DNA of 64,000 nt from the NCBI RefSeq assembly GCF_017808105.1, contig NZ_JADBHF010000004.1:62001-126000 (forward strand). The letters run 5' to 3'. The stretch comes from Brevibacterium renqingii (GTDB lineage Bacteria; Actinomycetota; Actinomycetes; Actinomycetales; Brevibacteriaceae). How positions within the stretch are numbered: the stretch's first letter is position 1; each line of letters starts with the position of its first letter. This document shows, piece after piece, positions 36,293 to 46,667 of this stretch. Under the pieces are notes generated by a model, which worked only from the letters and a program-made list of their open reading frames with translations, ran no database searches and had not been told where the DNA came from. Made by a program: the position numbers and the translations under genes.

Positions 36293-37948
36293 ATGGGACA
36301 GGTCATCGTCATCGGCTCCGGCATCGCCGGTTTGACAGCGGCACTGCGGCTGGCCCGCTGTCACGAGGTCACGCTCGTGACGAAGGGCGCGCTCGGCGAG
36401 TCGAACACCGAGTGGGCGCAGGGCGGAATCGCCGGGGTCATCGGCACCGAGGACACGGCCGAGGCCCATGCGGCGGACACCCTGACCGCCGGTGCCGGAC
36501 ACTGCGACGAGTCGGCAGTGCGCGTGCTGTGCGAGGCCGGGGGTGCGGCCGTCGTCGACCTCGCCGAGGCAGGAGTCGAGTTCGACTCGGACCGGACCGG
36601 TGCCTGGGCCCGGGGCATGGAGGGGGCGCATTCCCACCCGCGCATCTTCCACTCCGCCGGCGATGCGACCGGTCGAGCGATCATCGTGGCACTGACCGGT
36701 CGTCTGCGCGCCGAGGCGACCGCGGGGCGAGTGCGCGTGCTCGAGCAAACGATGCTCGTCGACCTCGTCACCGAGGAACACGGCGCGCGCGGCGAGTGCA
36801 CCGGCATCACCGCCCTCCGAGGCGGTCGCCTCGAGCGTCTGTCCGCCGATGCGGTCGTGCTGGCCACCGGCGGTGCCGGGCAGCTCTTCGCACACACGAC
36901 GAACCCGGCCGCGGCGACCGGGGACGGACTGGCCGCGGCCCTCCGAGCCGGAGCTCGAGTCCGCGATCTCGAGTTCTTCCAGTTCCATCCGACCGCGCTG
37001 GCCGGACCCGGTCTCCTCATCTCCGAAGCCGTGCGCGGCGCCGGGGCCCTGCTCGTCGACGAACAGGGACGGCGCTTCATGCGCGAGGTCGACGACCGGG
37101 CCGAGCTCGCTCCGCGCGATGTCGTGGCCTTGGCCCTGCACCGCCGGTCTGCCGCCCAGGACGGTCGGCCCTGTTTCCTCGATGCCAGGCGGGTGCCTGA
37201 GGTGGCGGCTCGATTCCCGAGCATCACCCGAGGCCTTGCCGCCCGTGGTCTGGACCCGGAGCAGGATCTCATTCCCGTCACCCCTGCCGCGCACTACTTC
37301 ATGGGCGGAATCGCCACGGACCTCGAGGGACGGACGAGCATCGGCCGGCTCTTCGCCGTCGGTGAGGTCGCATGCACCGGGGTGCACGGGGCGAACCGAT
37401 TGGCCTCGAACTCTCTGCTCGAGGGAGCGGTCTTCGGCGAGCGCGCGACTCGAGCGATCGAAGCCGAGCTCGGCGACGTCGCCGGCCAGCACCGCGCCAA
37501 CCTCGGCTCGGTGTCCGCAGGGGCCGTTCACACCCCCGGCCGGGCCGGCACGGAACCCGCACGCACCGGCGATCGCCGGCTGCCTCGTCGGGCGGGCCTG
37601 ACACGGGCCGAGCTGCGGGAACTGACCTGGGCCCACCTCGGCGTGGAACGACACGCCGCCGGTCTGCGCCTCCTGCTCAGCCGCCTCGGTGAGGCTCCGG
37701 TGACCGCTGGGCATCTGACCGGAGCCGACATGCGGCACGATTCCGCGACCGACATGATGCGTCACGATTCTCTCGTCGATCGGGTCGAGACGTCGAACCT
37801 CGCCCTCATCGCCGCACACATGGCCCGGCATGCGCTGGCGCGCCCGCTCAGCCTCGGTGCCCATACCCGAACCGATACCCCGCCGGCGAGCGCACTCGCG
37901 CCCCGCGCCACGTCCACCGACCTGCTCGAGGAGACCACCGCATGCTGA
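36293..37948 (+). CDS. nadB: L-aspartate oxidase
   Basis: Flavoprotein that oxidises aspartate to iminoaspartate for NadA. The N-terminus IVIGSGIAGLTAALRLA is the FAD dinucleotide loop. SNTEWAQGGIAGV, the catalytic region FQFHPTAL, RGAGALLVDEQGRRFM and GEVACTGVHGANRLASNSLLEGAVFG follow. The 551-residue product is of normal length. The ATG lies 5 nt after nadA. The last 30 residues are variable and Pro/Thr-rich. It overlaps nadC by 7 nt. Confidence 0.96.
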   Translation: MGQVIVIGSGIAGLTAALRLARCHEVTLVTKGALGESNTEWAQGGIAGVIGTEDTAEAHAADTLTAGAGHCDESAVRVLCEAGGAAVVDLAEAGVEFDSDRTGAWARGMEGAHSHPRIFHSAGDATGRAIIVALTGRLRAEATAGRVRVLEQTMLVDLVTEEHGARGECTGITALRGGRLERLSADAVVLATGGAGQLFAHTTNPAAATGDGLAAALRAGARVRDLEFFQFHPTALAGPGLLISEAVRGAGALLVDEQGRRFMREVDDRAELAPRDVVALALHRRSAAQDGRPCFLDARRVPEVAARFPSITRGLAARGLDPEQDLIPVTPAAHYFMGGIATDLEGRTSIGRLFAVGEVACTGVHGANRLASNSLLEGAVFGERATRAIEAELGDVAGQHRANLGSVSAGAVHTPGRAGTEPARTGDRRLPRRAGLTRAELRELTWAHLGVERHAAGLRLLLSRLGEAPVTAGHLTGADMRHDSATDMMRHDSLVDRVETSNLALIAAHMARHALARPLSLGAHTRTDTPPASALAPRATSTDLLEETTAC

Positions 37949-38793
37949 CGAACGCCACCATCGATTCCGCACTCCGCCTCGCCCTTGACGAGGACGCGCC
38001 CTGGGGCGATGTCACCGGGGAGGCCTTCGTCCCCGCCGACGCTTCGGCACGCGCAGCGCTGCGCGCCCGGGAGGACGGGGTCCTCGCCGGTATCGAGGTC
38101 TTCGCCCGCGCCTTCGGACTCGTCGACGACGAGGTCGCGGTCGAACTGCGGTCTTCCGACGGCGCACCCTTCCGCTCAGGAGATGTCCTGGCCACGGTGC
38201 GCGGCCCGGCCAGAGCAGTCCTGCGGGCCGAGCGGATCGCCTTGAACTTCTGTCAGCGGATGAGCGGCATCGCAACTCTGACCAGGAGTTATGTGGATGC
38301 TGCAGCCGGTCGTGCACGCATCGCCGATACCCGAAAGACCACCCCGGGGCTGCGGGCGTTCGAGAAGCACGCGGTCGTGTGCGGAGGCGGGCACAACCAC
38401 CGCTTCGGGCTCTCGGACGCGGTCATGGTCAAGGACAACCACCTCGCCGTCCTGGCCGGCGAGGGGGCTGATGTCAGCGAAGCGATCCGTGCCGCACGGG
38501 CCCGCCTGCCGCACACGACGGTGATCGAGGTCGAGGTCGACCGGCTCGACCAGATTCCGGCCGTGCTCGACGGCGGCGCCGATATCATCATGCTCGACAA
38601 CTTCAGCCCCACCCGGCTGCGCGAGGGCGTCGAGCTCATCGGCGGCCGCGCCATCGTCGAGGCCAGCGGCAATGTCACCCTGGCCACGATCGGCGAGATC
38701 GCCGCCACCGGCGTCGACGTCATCTCCTCAGGCGCGCTGACCCACAGTGTGCGCGCCGTCGACCTCGGTCTCGACCTGAGCCTGGAGAACTGA
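37942..38793 (+). CDS. nadC: Nicotinate-nucleotide pyrophosphorylase (quinolinate phosphoribosyltransferase)
   Basis: Converts quinolinate and PRPP to nicotinate mononucleotide. The 283-residue product has EDAPWGDVTGEAF near the N-terminus, LNFCQRMSGIATLTRSYV, DTRKTTPGLRAFEKHAVVCGG, HRFGLSDAVMVKDNH, VEVEVDRLDQ, DIIMLDNFSP and VEASGNVTL, all family motifs. It overlaps nadB by 7 nt and is followed after 1 nt by the desulfurase. Confidence 0.96.
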   Translation: MLTNATIDSALRLALDEDAPWGDVTGEAFVPADASARAALRAREDGVLAGIEVFARAFGLVDDEVAVELRSSDGAPFRSGDVLATVRGPARAVLRAERIALNFCQRMSGIATLTRSYVDAAAGRARIADTRKTTPGLRAFEKHAVVCGGGHNHRFGLSDAVMVKDNHLAVLAGEGADVSEAIRAARARLPHTTVIEVEVDRLDQIPAVLDGGADIIMLDNFSPTRLREGVELIGGRAIVEASGNVTLATIGEIAATGVDVISSGALTHSVRAVDLGLDLSLEN

Positions 38794-38794
38794 G

Positions 38795-40009
38795 ATGGAC
38801 GGCGGCCGACTGTACCTCGACACGGCCTCGGCGGCACCCGTGCGCCGGGAGGCCCTCGAAGCCGCGTGGCCGTATCTGGCCGGCGCCTTCGGCAATCCCT
38901 CGAGCCATCACGAGATCGGGCGGATCTCGTCGGAGGCCCTCGCCGACGCGCGGTCCCGGGTGGCGCGGGTGCTCGGCATGCGCAGCACGGACATCACGTT
39001 CACCAGCGGCGGCACCGAGGCGGACAACCTCGCGATCATCGGCATGGCCCTCGGCACCCAGGCCCTCGTCGGTACGCAGGCCGGACGAGGGGCCCCGGGC
39101 GGGGCACATCCACGTGGCAGCGGGCCGCCTCGGCGACATATCGTCACCTCGGCGATCGAACACGAAGCGGTGCTCGCCTCGGCGGAGTTCCTCACCCGAG
39201 TGCACGGATTCGACGTCACCGAGGTCGCACTCGGCCCCGATGGGACGGTGTCTCCCGAGGCTTTGGAGGCTGCTGTGCGGCCGGACACCGCGGTCGTGAG
39301 CCTCGGCTATGCGAACAATGAGATCGGCACCGTCGCCGACGTCCCCGCCCTGGCTGAGGTCGCGCACGCCTCGGGCGCGCTGTTCCACACCGATGCGGTG
39401 CAGGCGGCCGGGTGGCTGCCGCTGTCGGGTCTCGGCGTGGACGCGCTCACCCTGGCCGGGCACAAGGTCGGTGCGCCGAAGGGCATCGGTGTGGCCGCGA
39501 TCCGCGCCCGCATCCCCGTCGAACCGCTCATCCACGGCGGCGGGCAGGAATCCGGCCGCCGGTCGGGCACGGAGAACGTGGCCCTGGCGGTCGCCTTCGC
39601 AACGGCCCTGGAACTCGCCGAGGCGGAGCGGTTCGAAGCCGCCGACCGTGTCCGGGCCGTGCGCGACGCGTTCATCTCCGCCGTCCTGAGCGCGGTTCCG
39701 GGAGCCTTCCTCACGGGCAGCCCGGAAGCGCGGACCCCGAATCATGCGTCTTTCTGCTTCCCGAACACCTCCGGTGAGGCCGTCCTCCTCGAGCTCGAAC
39801 GCCTCGGCGTGACGGCCTCGAGCGGATCTGCCTGTGCGGTCGGTTCCGATGAGGCCTCGCATGTGCTCGTGGCTCTGGGCATCGAGGCCGAGGTCGCTCA
39901 GACGAGCGTCCGCTTCACCTTCCCCGCCGGTGTCACGGACGAACAGGGGCGCCTCGCTTCGCAGGCGGTCATCGAGGCGGCCGAGAGTCTCGCCCTCAGC
40001 TACACCTGA
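38795..40009 (+). CDS. Cysteine desulfurase (NifS/IscS family) of the nad operon
   Basis: PLP enzyme that takes sulfur from cysteine. The 404-residue product has YLDTASAAPV, FGNPSSHHEIGR, FTSGGTEADNLAI, FHTDAVQAAGWLPL, the PLP lysine in TLAGHKVGAPKGIG (about 222), GGGQESGRRSGTENV and the mobile cysteine loop SSGSACAVGSDEAS (about 345). An insertion of about 20 residues (GTQAGRGAPGG...PPRR, about 90-110) contains the CCTCGGCG octamer. Its place at the end of nadABC suggests it supplies sulfur for the NadA 4Fe-4S cluster, as known for NifS-type genes in some nad operons. Confidence 0.92.
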   Translation: MDGGRLYLDTASAAPVRREALEAAWPYLAGAFGNPSSHHEIGRISSEALADARSRVARVLGMRSTDITFTSGGTEADNLAIIGMALGTQALVGTQAGRGAPGGAHPRGSGPPRRHIVTSAIEHEAVLASAEFLTRVHGFDVTEVALGPDGTVSPEALEAAVRPDTAVVSLGYANNEIGTVADVPALAEVAHASGALFHTDAVQAAGWLPLSGLGVDALTLAGHKVGAPKGIGVAAIRARIPVEPLIHGGGQESGRRSGTENVALAVAFATALELAEAERFEAADRVRAVRDAFISAVLSAVPGAFLTGSPEARTPNHASFCFPNTSGEAVLLELERLGVTASSGSACAVGSDEASHVLVALGIEAEVAQTSVRFTFPAGVTDEQGRLASQAVIEAAESLALSYT

Positions 40010-40020
40010 TTGTGTCCACT

Positions 40021-40103
40021 CTCACACCCACCAGGCGAGACGCCCCTATCATTCTTCGCGATTCGGGGAGAAAATAGGGGCAAGCATTCGTACCGGGTGT
40101 GAG
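40021..40103 (+). repeat. Nested inverted repeats leading into a small ORF
   Basis: Outer arms CTCACACCC (40021-40029) and GGGTGTGAG (40095-40103); inner arms GCCCCTAT (40042-40049) and ATAGGGGC (40074-40081). All pairs are exact. The outer right arm overlaps the GAGGGGG ribosome-binding site of the ORF at 40113, so folding could hide it. It also sits 12 nt after the desulfurase stop and may terminate the nad operon. Confidence 0.6.
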
Positions 40104-40112
40104 GGGGCCACC

Positions 40113-40328
40113 ATGGATCTGCTGATTCTGTTCATGATTGCCGTGATGTTTTCGACGATCGTGTTCTTCGTCGGGCGATACGCGTGCCCGAGGCACGATC
40201 GCGTCCCTCTCATGGAGGTCGATCACGTGCTCCTGTGGAATACGCTGCGCCGCGGTTGGCATGCGCTCGGATCGTTCGGACCGCTCACCCATTACCCCGA
40301 CGGATCGTCCGGCACAGCGCACGCCTGA
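40113..40328 (+). CDS. Small single-helix membrane protein, hypothetical
   Basis: A 71-residue ORF with a GAGGGGG Shine-Dalgarno 5 nt before the ATG. Residues about 2-20 form one transmembrane helix; the remaining 50 are polar (PRHDRVPLMEVDHVLLWNTL, HALGSFGPLTHYPDG). I recognise no family. The ribosome-binding site is within a nested hairpin. Support comes from the site and the coherent membrane topology; it could still be spurious. Confidence 0.55.
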   Translation: MDLLILFMIAVMFSTIVFFVGRYACPRHDRVPLMEVDHVLLWNTLRRGWHALGSFGPLTHYPDGSSGTAHA

Positions 40329-40351
40329 GGTTCGCTCGCGCCTGCCGCTGA

Positions 40352-40379
40352 ATGACAGAACTTCCCTTGTTGTTAAAGT
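40352..40379 (+). promoter_or_regulatory. Promoter of the DUF1648 gene, leaderless type
   Basis: ATGACA (40352-40357), 16-nt spacer, TAAAGT (40374-40379), then 6 nt to the GTG start. No Shine-Dalgarno is present. Confidence 0.6.
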
Positions 40380-40385
40380 GGCAGG

Positions 40386-40910
40386 GTGACTTCCTCTGCA
40401 CCTCAACGTCAGAACCCGTTCGGGGCCTTCGCGGCGCTCGTGTTCGCAGCCGTGTCGATCCTCGTGTTCATCGGCACCGCCGTGTGGTTCTGGATCCAGG
40501 CCCCGGACACCGTCGCGAGCCACTTCGATTCCTCGGGACAGCCCGACGACTGGTCGTCGAAGGCAGGCACGCTGGGCTGGCTCGTGCCGATCGGCGTGGG
40601 TCTTCCCCTGCTCTTCTCGATCCGCTGGATCTGGGAGAAGCTCCCGAGCTCCATCGTCAACATCCCGTTCAAGGAGTACTGGCTCGCACACGGCGAGCGC
40701 ACTTACCTCTATGACTGCCTCATGGAGTTCATGCGCATCCTCGGCGGGGCAATGGCCCTGCTGTTGACGACGGTGCTCGTGATGATCATGCGCGAGGGGC
40801 GCGGGGCGACGATGCCGACGGGGATGACGTTCCTTCCCACCGGCGTCTTCCTCATCATCACCGCAGCGGCTCTGATCAACCTTGTCCGCCGGCTCCGCCC
40901 GCCGAGGTGA
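40386..40910 (+). CDS. DUF1648-type membrane protein
   Basis: A 174-residue membrane protein with four predicted helices (about 12-34, 62-78, 112-132, 145-165). TVASHFDSSGQPDDW after the first helix is the DUF1648 signature (His-Phe...Gly-x-x-Asp). Some relatives are accessory proteins of sensory or antibiotic-response systems, but no function is assigned here. The GTG start matches the TAAAGT promoter 6 nt upstream. Confidence 0.75.
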   Translation: MTSSAPQRQNPFGAFAALVFAAVSILVFIGTAVWFWIQAPDTVASHFDSSGQPDDWSSKAGTLGWLVPIGVGLPLLFSIRWIWEKLPSSIVNIPFKEYWLAHGERTYLYDCLMEFMRILGGAMALLLTTVLVMIMREGRGATMPTGMTFLPTGVFLIITAAALINLVRRLRPPR

Positions 40911-41009
40911 GCCCGGGCCCATGGGCTCAGCGGGCCGGCCTCGGCGAAGCGGAGCAGCGGCGCGTCGGCTTCAGCGCCGTCATGGCAGAGACGGTCTCAG
41001 CAGCTTCCC

Positions 41010-41765
41010 TCAGACGCTCGCGGTTTCGACCGCAGCACCCTGCGGCAGGAAGATGGAGGCGTCCCAGTTCTGCATCGCGTGTGCCGAGGCCCAGAAGTGG
41101 AGTTCGTAGACACACGCCTGTTCGAAGGCCGCGCGCATCCGTGCCGCTTCCTCGTCCGGGGCCTTCGCGAGCTCCTGTTCGAGGATCTGCACCGCGTGGC
41201 GGGTCGATTCGTCGAACTCCGGTGAGTCATAGGTCTGGACCCAGGCCCGGTACGGATGGTCAGCGGCCATCTGCCCGGCCTCGTCGATGAGCACCTTGCC
41301 CATGTGCGCGTAGACCCAGAAGCACGGCAGCACTCCGGCGACGCCTTCCCCGTAGGAGCGGCTGGCAGCCGTGGCGACGAGGAAGGACACATAGCCGAGC
41401 GTCGTCGGCGAAGCCTTGGCACCCGCACTGGCGCCGGTGAGCCCGGCATGTGCGGCGGCCAGACGCGAATCGGCCAGCAGCTCTTCGTGCATGCCCTCCT
41501 CGACCGTGATCGCCTCGGCCGCCGAGCCGGCCCAGAAGCGGGACTCGTCGCGGTCGACGGTCTTTGCGGCGAGGAAGGACATCGCCTTCGCGTAGCCGTT
41601 CAGGTAGATGCCGTCCTGGATGATGTAGTTCGTGAACGCCGTGACGTCGAGGCTGCCGTCGGCGAGTTGGGCGAGGAACGGCAGGTCTTCGATCTGTTCG
41701 ACGATCGGGCGGACGCGCTCCCACAGCTGAGTGGTCTGGGGGCCGGCGGCGAAATCGACGGTCAT
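41010..41765 (-). CDS. tenA: Thiaminase II / aminopyrimidine aminohydrolase
   Basis: Salvages thiamine breakdown products by hydrolysing aminomethyl-pyrimidine to HMP. The 251-residue helical protein has FTNYIIQDGIYLNGYAKA (Asp/Tyr active site), EEGMHEELL and GVLPCFWVYAHMG, whose Cys (about 147) matches the TenA nucleophile. FDESTRHAVQILEQ carries the C-terminal glutamate-bearing helix. Last gene of thiM-thiE-thiD-tenA, 30 nt after thiD, consistent with feeding HMP to ThiD. Confidence 0.93.
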   Translation of the reverse strand: MTVDFAAGPQTTQLWERVRPIVEQIEDLPFLAQLADGSLDVTAFTNYIIQDGIYLNGYAKAMSFLAAKTVDRDESRFWAGSAAEAITVEEGMHEELLADSRLAAAHAGLTGASAGAKASPTTLGYVSFLVATAASRSYGEGVAGVLPCFWVYAHMGKVLIDEAGQMAADHPYRAWVQTYDSPEFDESTRHAVQILEQELAKAPDEEAARMRAAFEQACVYELHFWASAHAMQNWDASIFLPQGAAVETASV

Positions 41766-41795
41766 GGGAACTCCTTTGTGCTCGTGTGACGTGGT

Positions 41796-42707
41796 TCAGG
41801 CGGGCTGACCGCGGATGATGTCGACCTGATGGTCGACGGGTCCGTGGGCGCCGACGGGGTCGAGGCTGACCTGCCAGTCGGCGGCCGAGGCCAGGGCGCG
41901 GGCCAGGAAATCCAGGGCATTGCTGACGGCATCGCCGAGGAGGTCGGCACCTGCCGCGGACGCTGCTGTTGCGTCGCCGTCCGCCCCTATCGCGGACACT
42001 GCGCGTTCGCGGCCGAGTACGGCCACCTCGGCGGTGATCGCCGCCGACAGCGTGCATCCGGTGCCGTGCGTGTTCGGGGTGGTGAGCCTCGGGTGGGTGA
42101 ATTCGCGGATCTGCCCGTCGCGGGTGGCGAGGATGTCGGAGACGTCCCCGTCGCTGCCGTGTCCGCCCTTGAGGAGGACGGCGCCGGGCCCCCGGTCGAG
42201 CAGGCGCCGGGCTTGGTCACGCATCTGTGCGGACGATCCCGCTTCGGGTTCGTCGTCTCCGAGCAGCAGGGCCGCCTCGGGGAGGTTCGGGGTGATGAGG
42301 TCGGCGACGGGCAGCAGGTGGGTGCGCACCGCATCGACGGCATCGGCTTCGAGGAGCCGGTGCCCGGAGGTCGCGATCATCACCGGGTCGACGGTGAAGA
42401 ATCCGAGCCTGCCGGCTGCGGCGCGGGCGGCGACGAGTTCGACGAGTGAACGGGTGCCGAGCATCCCGGACTTCGAGGCGTCGACGGGCATGTCGTCGAG
42501 CACGGAGTCGAACTGGTCGGCCACGAAGTCGTCGTCGATCGGATAGACCCGAGACACCCCGTGCGTGTTCTGCGCGACGAGCGCGGTGATCACGGTCGTG
42601 CCGAGGGTCCCCCGCGCGGTGAACGTCTTGAGGTCGGCGTGGATGCCGGCACCCCCAGAGGGGTCGGTGCCGGCGATGGACAGGGTGATGGGCGGGCGGG
42701 TGCTCAT
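41796..42707 (-). CDS. thiD: Hydroxymethylpyrimidine/phosphomethylpyrimidine kinase
   Basis: Phosphorylates HMP twice to HMP-PP, the pyrimidine half of thiamine. The 303-residue ribokinase-fold product has [53 protein letters not shown] and the anion hole/catalytic [15 protein letters not shown] with Asp replaced by Gly-Thr-Gly-Cys as in the family. An Ala-rich insertion lies at about 240-260. It overlaps thiE by 4 nt. Confidence 0.95.
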   Translation of the reverse strand: MSTRPPITLSIAGTDPSGGAGIHADLKTFTARGTLGTTVITALVAQNTHGVSRVYPIDDDFVADQFDSVLDDMPVDASKSGMLGTRSLVELVAARAAAGRLGFFTVDPVMIATSGHRLLEADAVDAVRTHLLPVADLITPNLPEAALLLGDDEPEAGSSAQMRDQARRLLDRGPGAVLLKGGHGSDGDVSDILATRDGQIREFTHPRLTTPNTHGTGCTLSAAITAEVAVLGRERAVSAIGADGDATAASAAGADLLGDAVSNALDFLARALASAADWQVSLDPVGAHGPVDHQVDIIRGQPA

Positions 42708-43459
42708 GCGTGGCCTCCTGTGAAGGCGGCGAGCAGCTGCTCGGCCGCGGCCTTCGGGTCCTCGGCGGTGCAGATGGCCGAGACCACGCAGATGCCGAGC
42801 AGTCCGCGGTCGCGCAGCTCAGGCGCCCGGTCGATGCTGATGCCGCCGATCGCGACAGCCGGGATGCCCGCTTCGGTGACGAGTTCGCCGAGGCGCTCGG
42901 GTCCGATGCCGTCGGGGGCGTCGGCCTTCGTCGTGGTGTCGTAGACGGGCCCGATGCCGATGAGGTCGACGACTCCGGTGTCGCGGGCGGCGGCGAATTC
43001 GGCGCTGTTCGCGGCCGAGAGACCGATCAGCGGTGCCTCGCCCAAGGTGGCGCGCACCTCGGCGACGGTGGCATCAGTTTGGCCGACGTGGATGTGCACG
43101 ATCTCGCCTTCGTCGATGAGGCGGCGGGCCACCTCGACGCGGTCGTTGAGGACGATGGGGACTGTGCGATCGGTGCCTGCGGTGGCGGAGTCGACGGCGG
43201 CGATGACCTGGCGGGTCAGCGAGTAGAAGGCGGTGTCGTCGATGTCCTTGTCGCGGACCTGGACGATTCCCACTCCCCCGGCGACGGCCTCGTGCACGGT
43301 CTCGGCGACGGTGCGGCCGGCCGCTTCGCACTGAGCGGAGTCGGTGACGAGGTAGAGGCGGGTGTCGATGCCGGCGAAGCGGTCCTGAGACTGAACGGTC
43401 ACGCCCTGGTCCCCTGTGTCGTGGGGGCTGTCTGCGGTGTGGGCGGATCCGGCGGTCAT
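42704..43459 (-). CDS. thiE: Thiamine-phosphate synthase
   Basis: Couples HMP-PP with thiazole phosphate to thiamine phosphate. The 251-residue product has [23 protein letters not shown] (phosphate binding), [46 protein letters not shown] and AIGGISI, all ThiE motifs. About 30 non-conserved residues precede the barrel, so an internal start is possible. It overlaps thiM and thiD by 4 nt each. Confidence 0.95.
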   Translation of the reverse strand: MTAGSAHTADSPHDTGDQGVTVQSQDRFAGIDTRLYLVTDSAQCEAAGRTVAETVHEAVAGGVGIVQVRDKDIDDTAFYSLTRQVIAAVDSATAGTDRTVPIVLNDRVEVARRLIDEGEIVHIHVGQTDATVAEVRATLGEAPLIGLSAANSAEFAAARDTGVVDLIGIGPVYDTTTKADAPDGIGPERLGELVTEAGIPAVAIGGISIDRAPELRDRGLLGICVVSAICTAEDPKAAAEQLLAAFTGGHA

Positions 43460-44379
43460 GCCTGCACGCCTTCGTCCGCGGTCAGCGCCCGGTGGCTGAC
43501 CCGCGCCTGGCCCAGCTGGTCACCGGTGACGGCGTGGAGTGCGTCGAGGAAGCTGACCGAATAGCTGCCCGGCCCCTGCGCTCCGGCGGCGGCGAGTTCT
43601 CCGGCGACGGCGAAGTGCGCGTGGGCGGCGACGACGGCTTCGAATCTCGCCAGGGCGGCCGCACTGTCGGTGGCCGATTCCCCGGCCGCCTCAGCTGCCT
43701 GGACCGTTGCTGCGGAGTCCGGGCCTGCAGTGCTGGAGTCCGCGGTGGCCAGGTAGGCGACGGTGACGGCGCCGAGGGAGCAGCCCGTGCCGATGACCAG
43801 CGGCATGAAGTCGTGGCCGCCGTCGATATAGGCGACATGGTCGGTTCCGTCGATGTGCGCGACGACGGCATCACTGGGCCCGGACACCGCGACGATCGCA
43901 CCGGTCGTGCGTGCCAGCTGGGCGGCGGCGGGAAGGACGGCGTCCACCTCATCGGTGGAGTCGACTCCGCGTCCGCCGAGGCCGACTCCGGCCAGAGCCG
44001 CGATCTCCGAGGCGTTGCCGCGGATCGCGGTCGGTCGGTCAGCGGCGGCGCGGCGGATGCGAGAGGTGCGGAAGTCGACCGCGCCGACGCTGACGGGGTC
44101 GAGCACCCAGGGCTTGTCGGCGGCAGCGGCGACGTCGATGGCGGCATCGGCGGCGAGCAGCTGATGATTCGAAGCGGTGCCGAAATTGATGAGCACGCCG
44201 TCGGCGATGCCGGCGAACTGCCCGGCGTCGGCCTCATGGTCGAGCATCGCCGGGGACGCACCGACGGCCAGGAGCACGTTCGCGCTGAATTGCTGCACGA
44301 CGGTGTTCGTGATGCATTGGATGAGCGGATGTCCCGCACGCAGTCGTGCGTTGGCAGAACGCAGGTCGAAGTCAACCAT
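43456..44379 (-). CDS. thiM: Hydroxyethylthiazole kinase
   Basis: Phosphorylates the salvaged thiazole moiety of thiamine. The 307-residue product has PLIQCITNTVVQQFSANVLLAVGASPAM, DPVSVGAVDFRT, RGNASEIAAL and VIGTGCSLGAVTVAYLA with the catalytic Cys. GCGAAGGGA of the riboswitch is also close to the ribosome-binding position of the ATG. First gene of the operon. With tenA, it shows a salvage-oriented thiamine pathway; thiC and thiG are not in the window. Confidence 0.95.
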   Translation of the reverse strand: MVDFDLRSANARLRAGHPLIQCITNTVVQQFSANVLLAVGASPAMLDHEADAGQFAGIADGVLINFGTASNHQLLAADAAIDVAAAADKPWVLDPVSVGAVDFRTSRIRRAAADRPTAIRGNASEIAALAGVGLGGRGVDSTDEVDAVLPAAAQLARTTGAIVAVSGPSDAVVAHIDGTDHVAYIDGGHDFMPLVIGTGCSLGAVTVAYLATADSSTAGPDSAATVQAAEAAGESATDSAAALARFEAVVAAHAHFAVAGELAAAGAQGPGSYSVSFLDALHAVTGDQLGQARVSHRALTADEGVQA

Positions 44380-44384
44380 GACGA

Positions 44385-44477
44385 TCCCTTCGCTAGTATG
44401 GCCCAGATCAGGTTCGATGGGTGTTCTCTCAGCCTCGCCGAACTCCGCTGCCGCGGATCGTCATGAGGCACCCCATG
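44385..44477 (-). promoter_or_regulatory. TPP riboswitch (THI element)
   Basis: On the minus strand, GGGGTGC (44474 downwards), a variable P3 arm, GGCTGAGA, ACCC, GAACCTGATC and GCGAAGGGA appear in the order of the thiamine pyrophosphate aptamer, ending 5 nt before the thiM ATG. The short distance to the start suggests control of translation rather than of termination. Confidence 0.93.
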
Positions 44478-44544
44478 TCATTGGCTTCGACTGTATCAGC
44501 CCCACCGGGACGGGGCGAGTCCGCACGGTGAGGGCCGGACTCCC

Positions 44545-45752
44545 CTACCCCCGGCCGACGTACCTCTGGCCGCGGCGGCTGAGGGCGTCGATGACGACGG
44601 CGGTGAGGAGGACGAGCGCGGTGATGATCTGCTGCGCATCGGAGTTGAAGCCGATGAGGTAGAGACCGTTGTTGATCGCTCCGACGACCAGGGCACCGAG
44701 CACGGCGGCCCAGGCCGAACCGCGTCCGCCGAAGAGCGAGGTGCCGCCGATGACGGCTGCCGCGATCGCGTTGAGCAGGTCCTGGGTACTGACCAGGGTC
44801 GATCCGGCGTTCGTCGTCACCCCTGTTTTGATGAACCCGAACAGTGCGGCGAGCACGCCCGCGGCCATGAACACGCTGATGCGCACCCAGGTGACGCGGA
44901 TGCCGGCTCGCCTGGCGGCTTCGACCTTGCCGCCGACGGCGTAGATCGAGCGGCCGTAGCGGGTCTTGCGCAGCACCAGATCGATGACGATCGCGATGAC
45001 CATCATGAGGAAGAAGGGCATGGCCAGCCCGAAGTCCTGGTTGACGAGGATGAGGAACCCGAACACGATCGCGGCCAGCAGCACGATGCGCACGATCACC
45101 GAGGTCCAGCTCGGCGCGTTCAGCCCCTCACGATGCCGACGTAGCTTCGAATGGATGATTCCGGCACCGAAGCCGATGATCGCGACCGCCCCGAAGACGT
45201 AGGCCCAGATGGCCGGGAAATAGTAGCTGGCGAAGTCGAAGGCGAAGGTCTCCGACATCGACAGGTTCTTCTGCGTGCCCAAGGTCGTCAGCGTCAGCCC
45301 CGTGAAGGCGAGCAGGCCGGCCAGGGTGACGACGAAGGCGGGGATGCCGACGACGGCGAAGAACCATCCCTGCACGGCTCCGACGACGAGCCCGAGCAGC
45401 AGCATGATGATCAGCGCGATGGCCGGCGGCACACCCTGCCGGACCACGAGCACACCGAGCAGCGAGGCCGCCAACCCGCCCAGCTGCGCCAGGGACAGGT
45501 CGATCTCGCCGAGGAGCAGGATGAGGTTGATGCCCAGCGCAAGGATCGCGAGGAAGGCGACCTGGGTGGAGAGGTTGACGAGGTTGGCCGGTGAGATGAA
45601 GTTGGAATCGGCCGTCTGGAAGACGATGACGATGACGACGAGCGCGAGGATGACCGGGAACGCCCCCAGCTGCCCCTCCTTGACCCGTCGGACGAACGTG
45701 CCGACGACCCCCTCGCTGGAGATCCGCTCATCGGTGATGAAGGAGTTGCGAG

Positions 45753-45756
<4 letters not shown>
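44545..45756 (-). CDS. Sugar ABC transporter permease (xylose/ribose type)
   Basis: A 403-residue membrane permease of the BPD_transp_2 family with about ten helices. Conserved stretches are LALGINLILLLGEIDLSLAQLGGLAASLLG (given in part: GINLILLLGEIDLS), VVGIPAFVVTLAGLLAF, GRSIYAVGGKVEAARRAGI and AAAVIGGTSLFGGRGS. Similar to XylH. It overlaps the ATPase gene by 4 nt. Last gene of the sbp-ATPase-permease transporter operon. Confidence 0.92.
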
Positions 45757-46577
<821 letters not shown>

Positions 46578-46667
46578 CTGTTCCTCGCTGTCGCCGCCCC
46601 CACCTGCCGGCGACCCGGAGGGCCGCCGGCAGGTGGGCTGTCATGTCGCGTCTGCACCGTCGCTGAG

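Noticed and set aside
44480..44540. Second riboswitch or attenuator upstream of the thi element
   Set aside because: Only a short G+C-rich hairpin between the convergent-reading elements; no aptamer signature.
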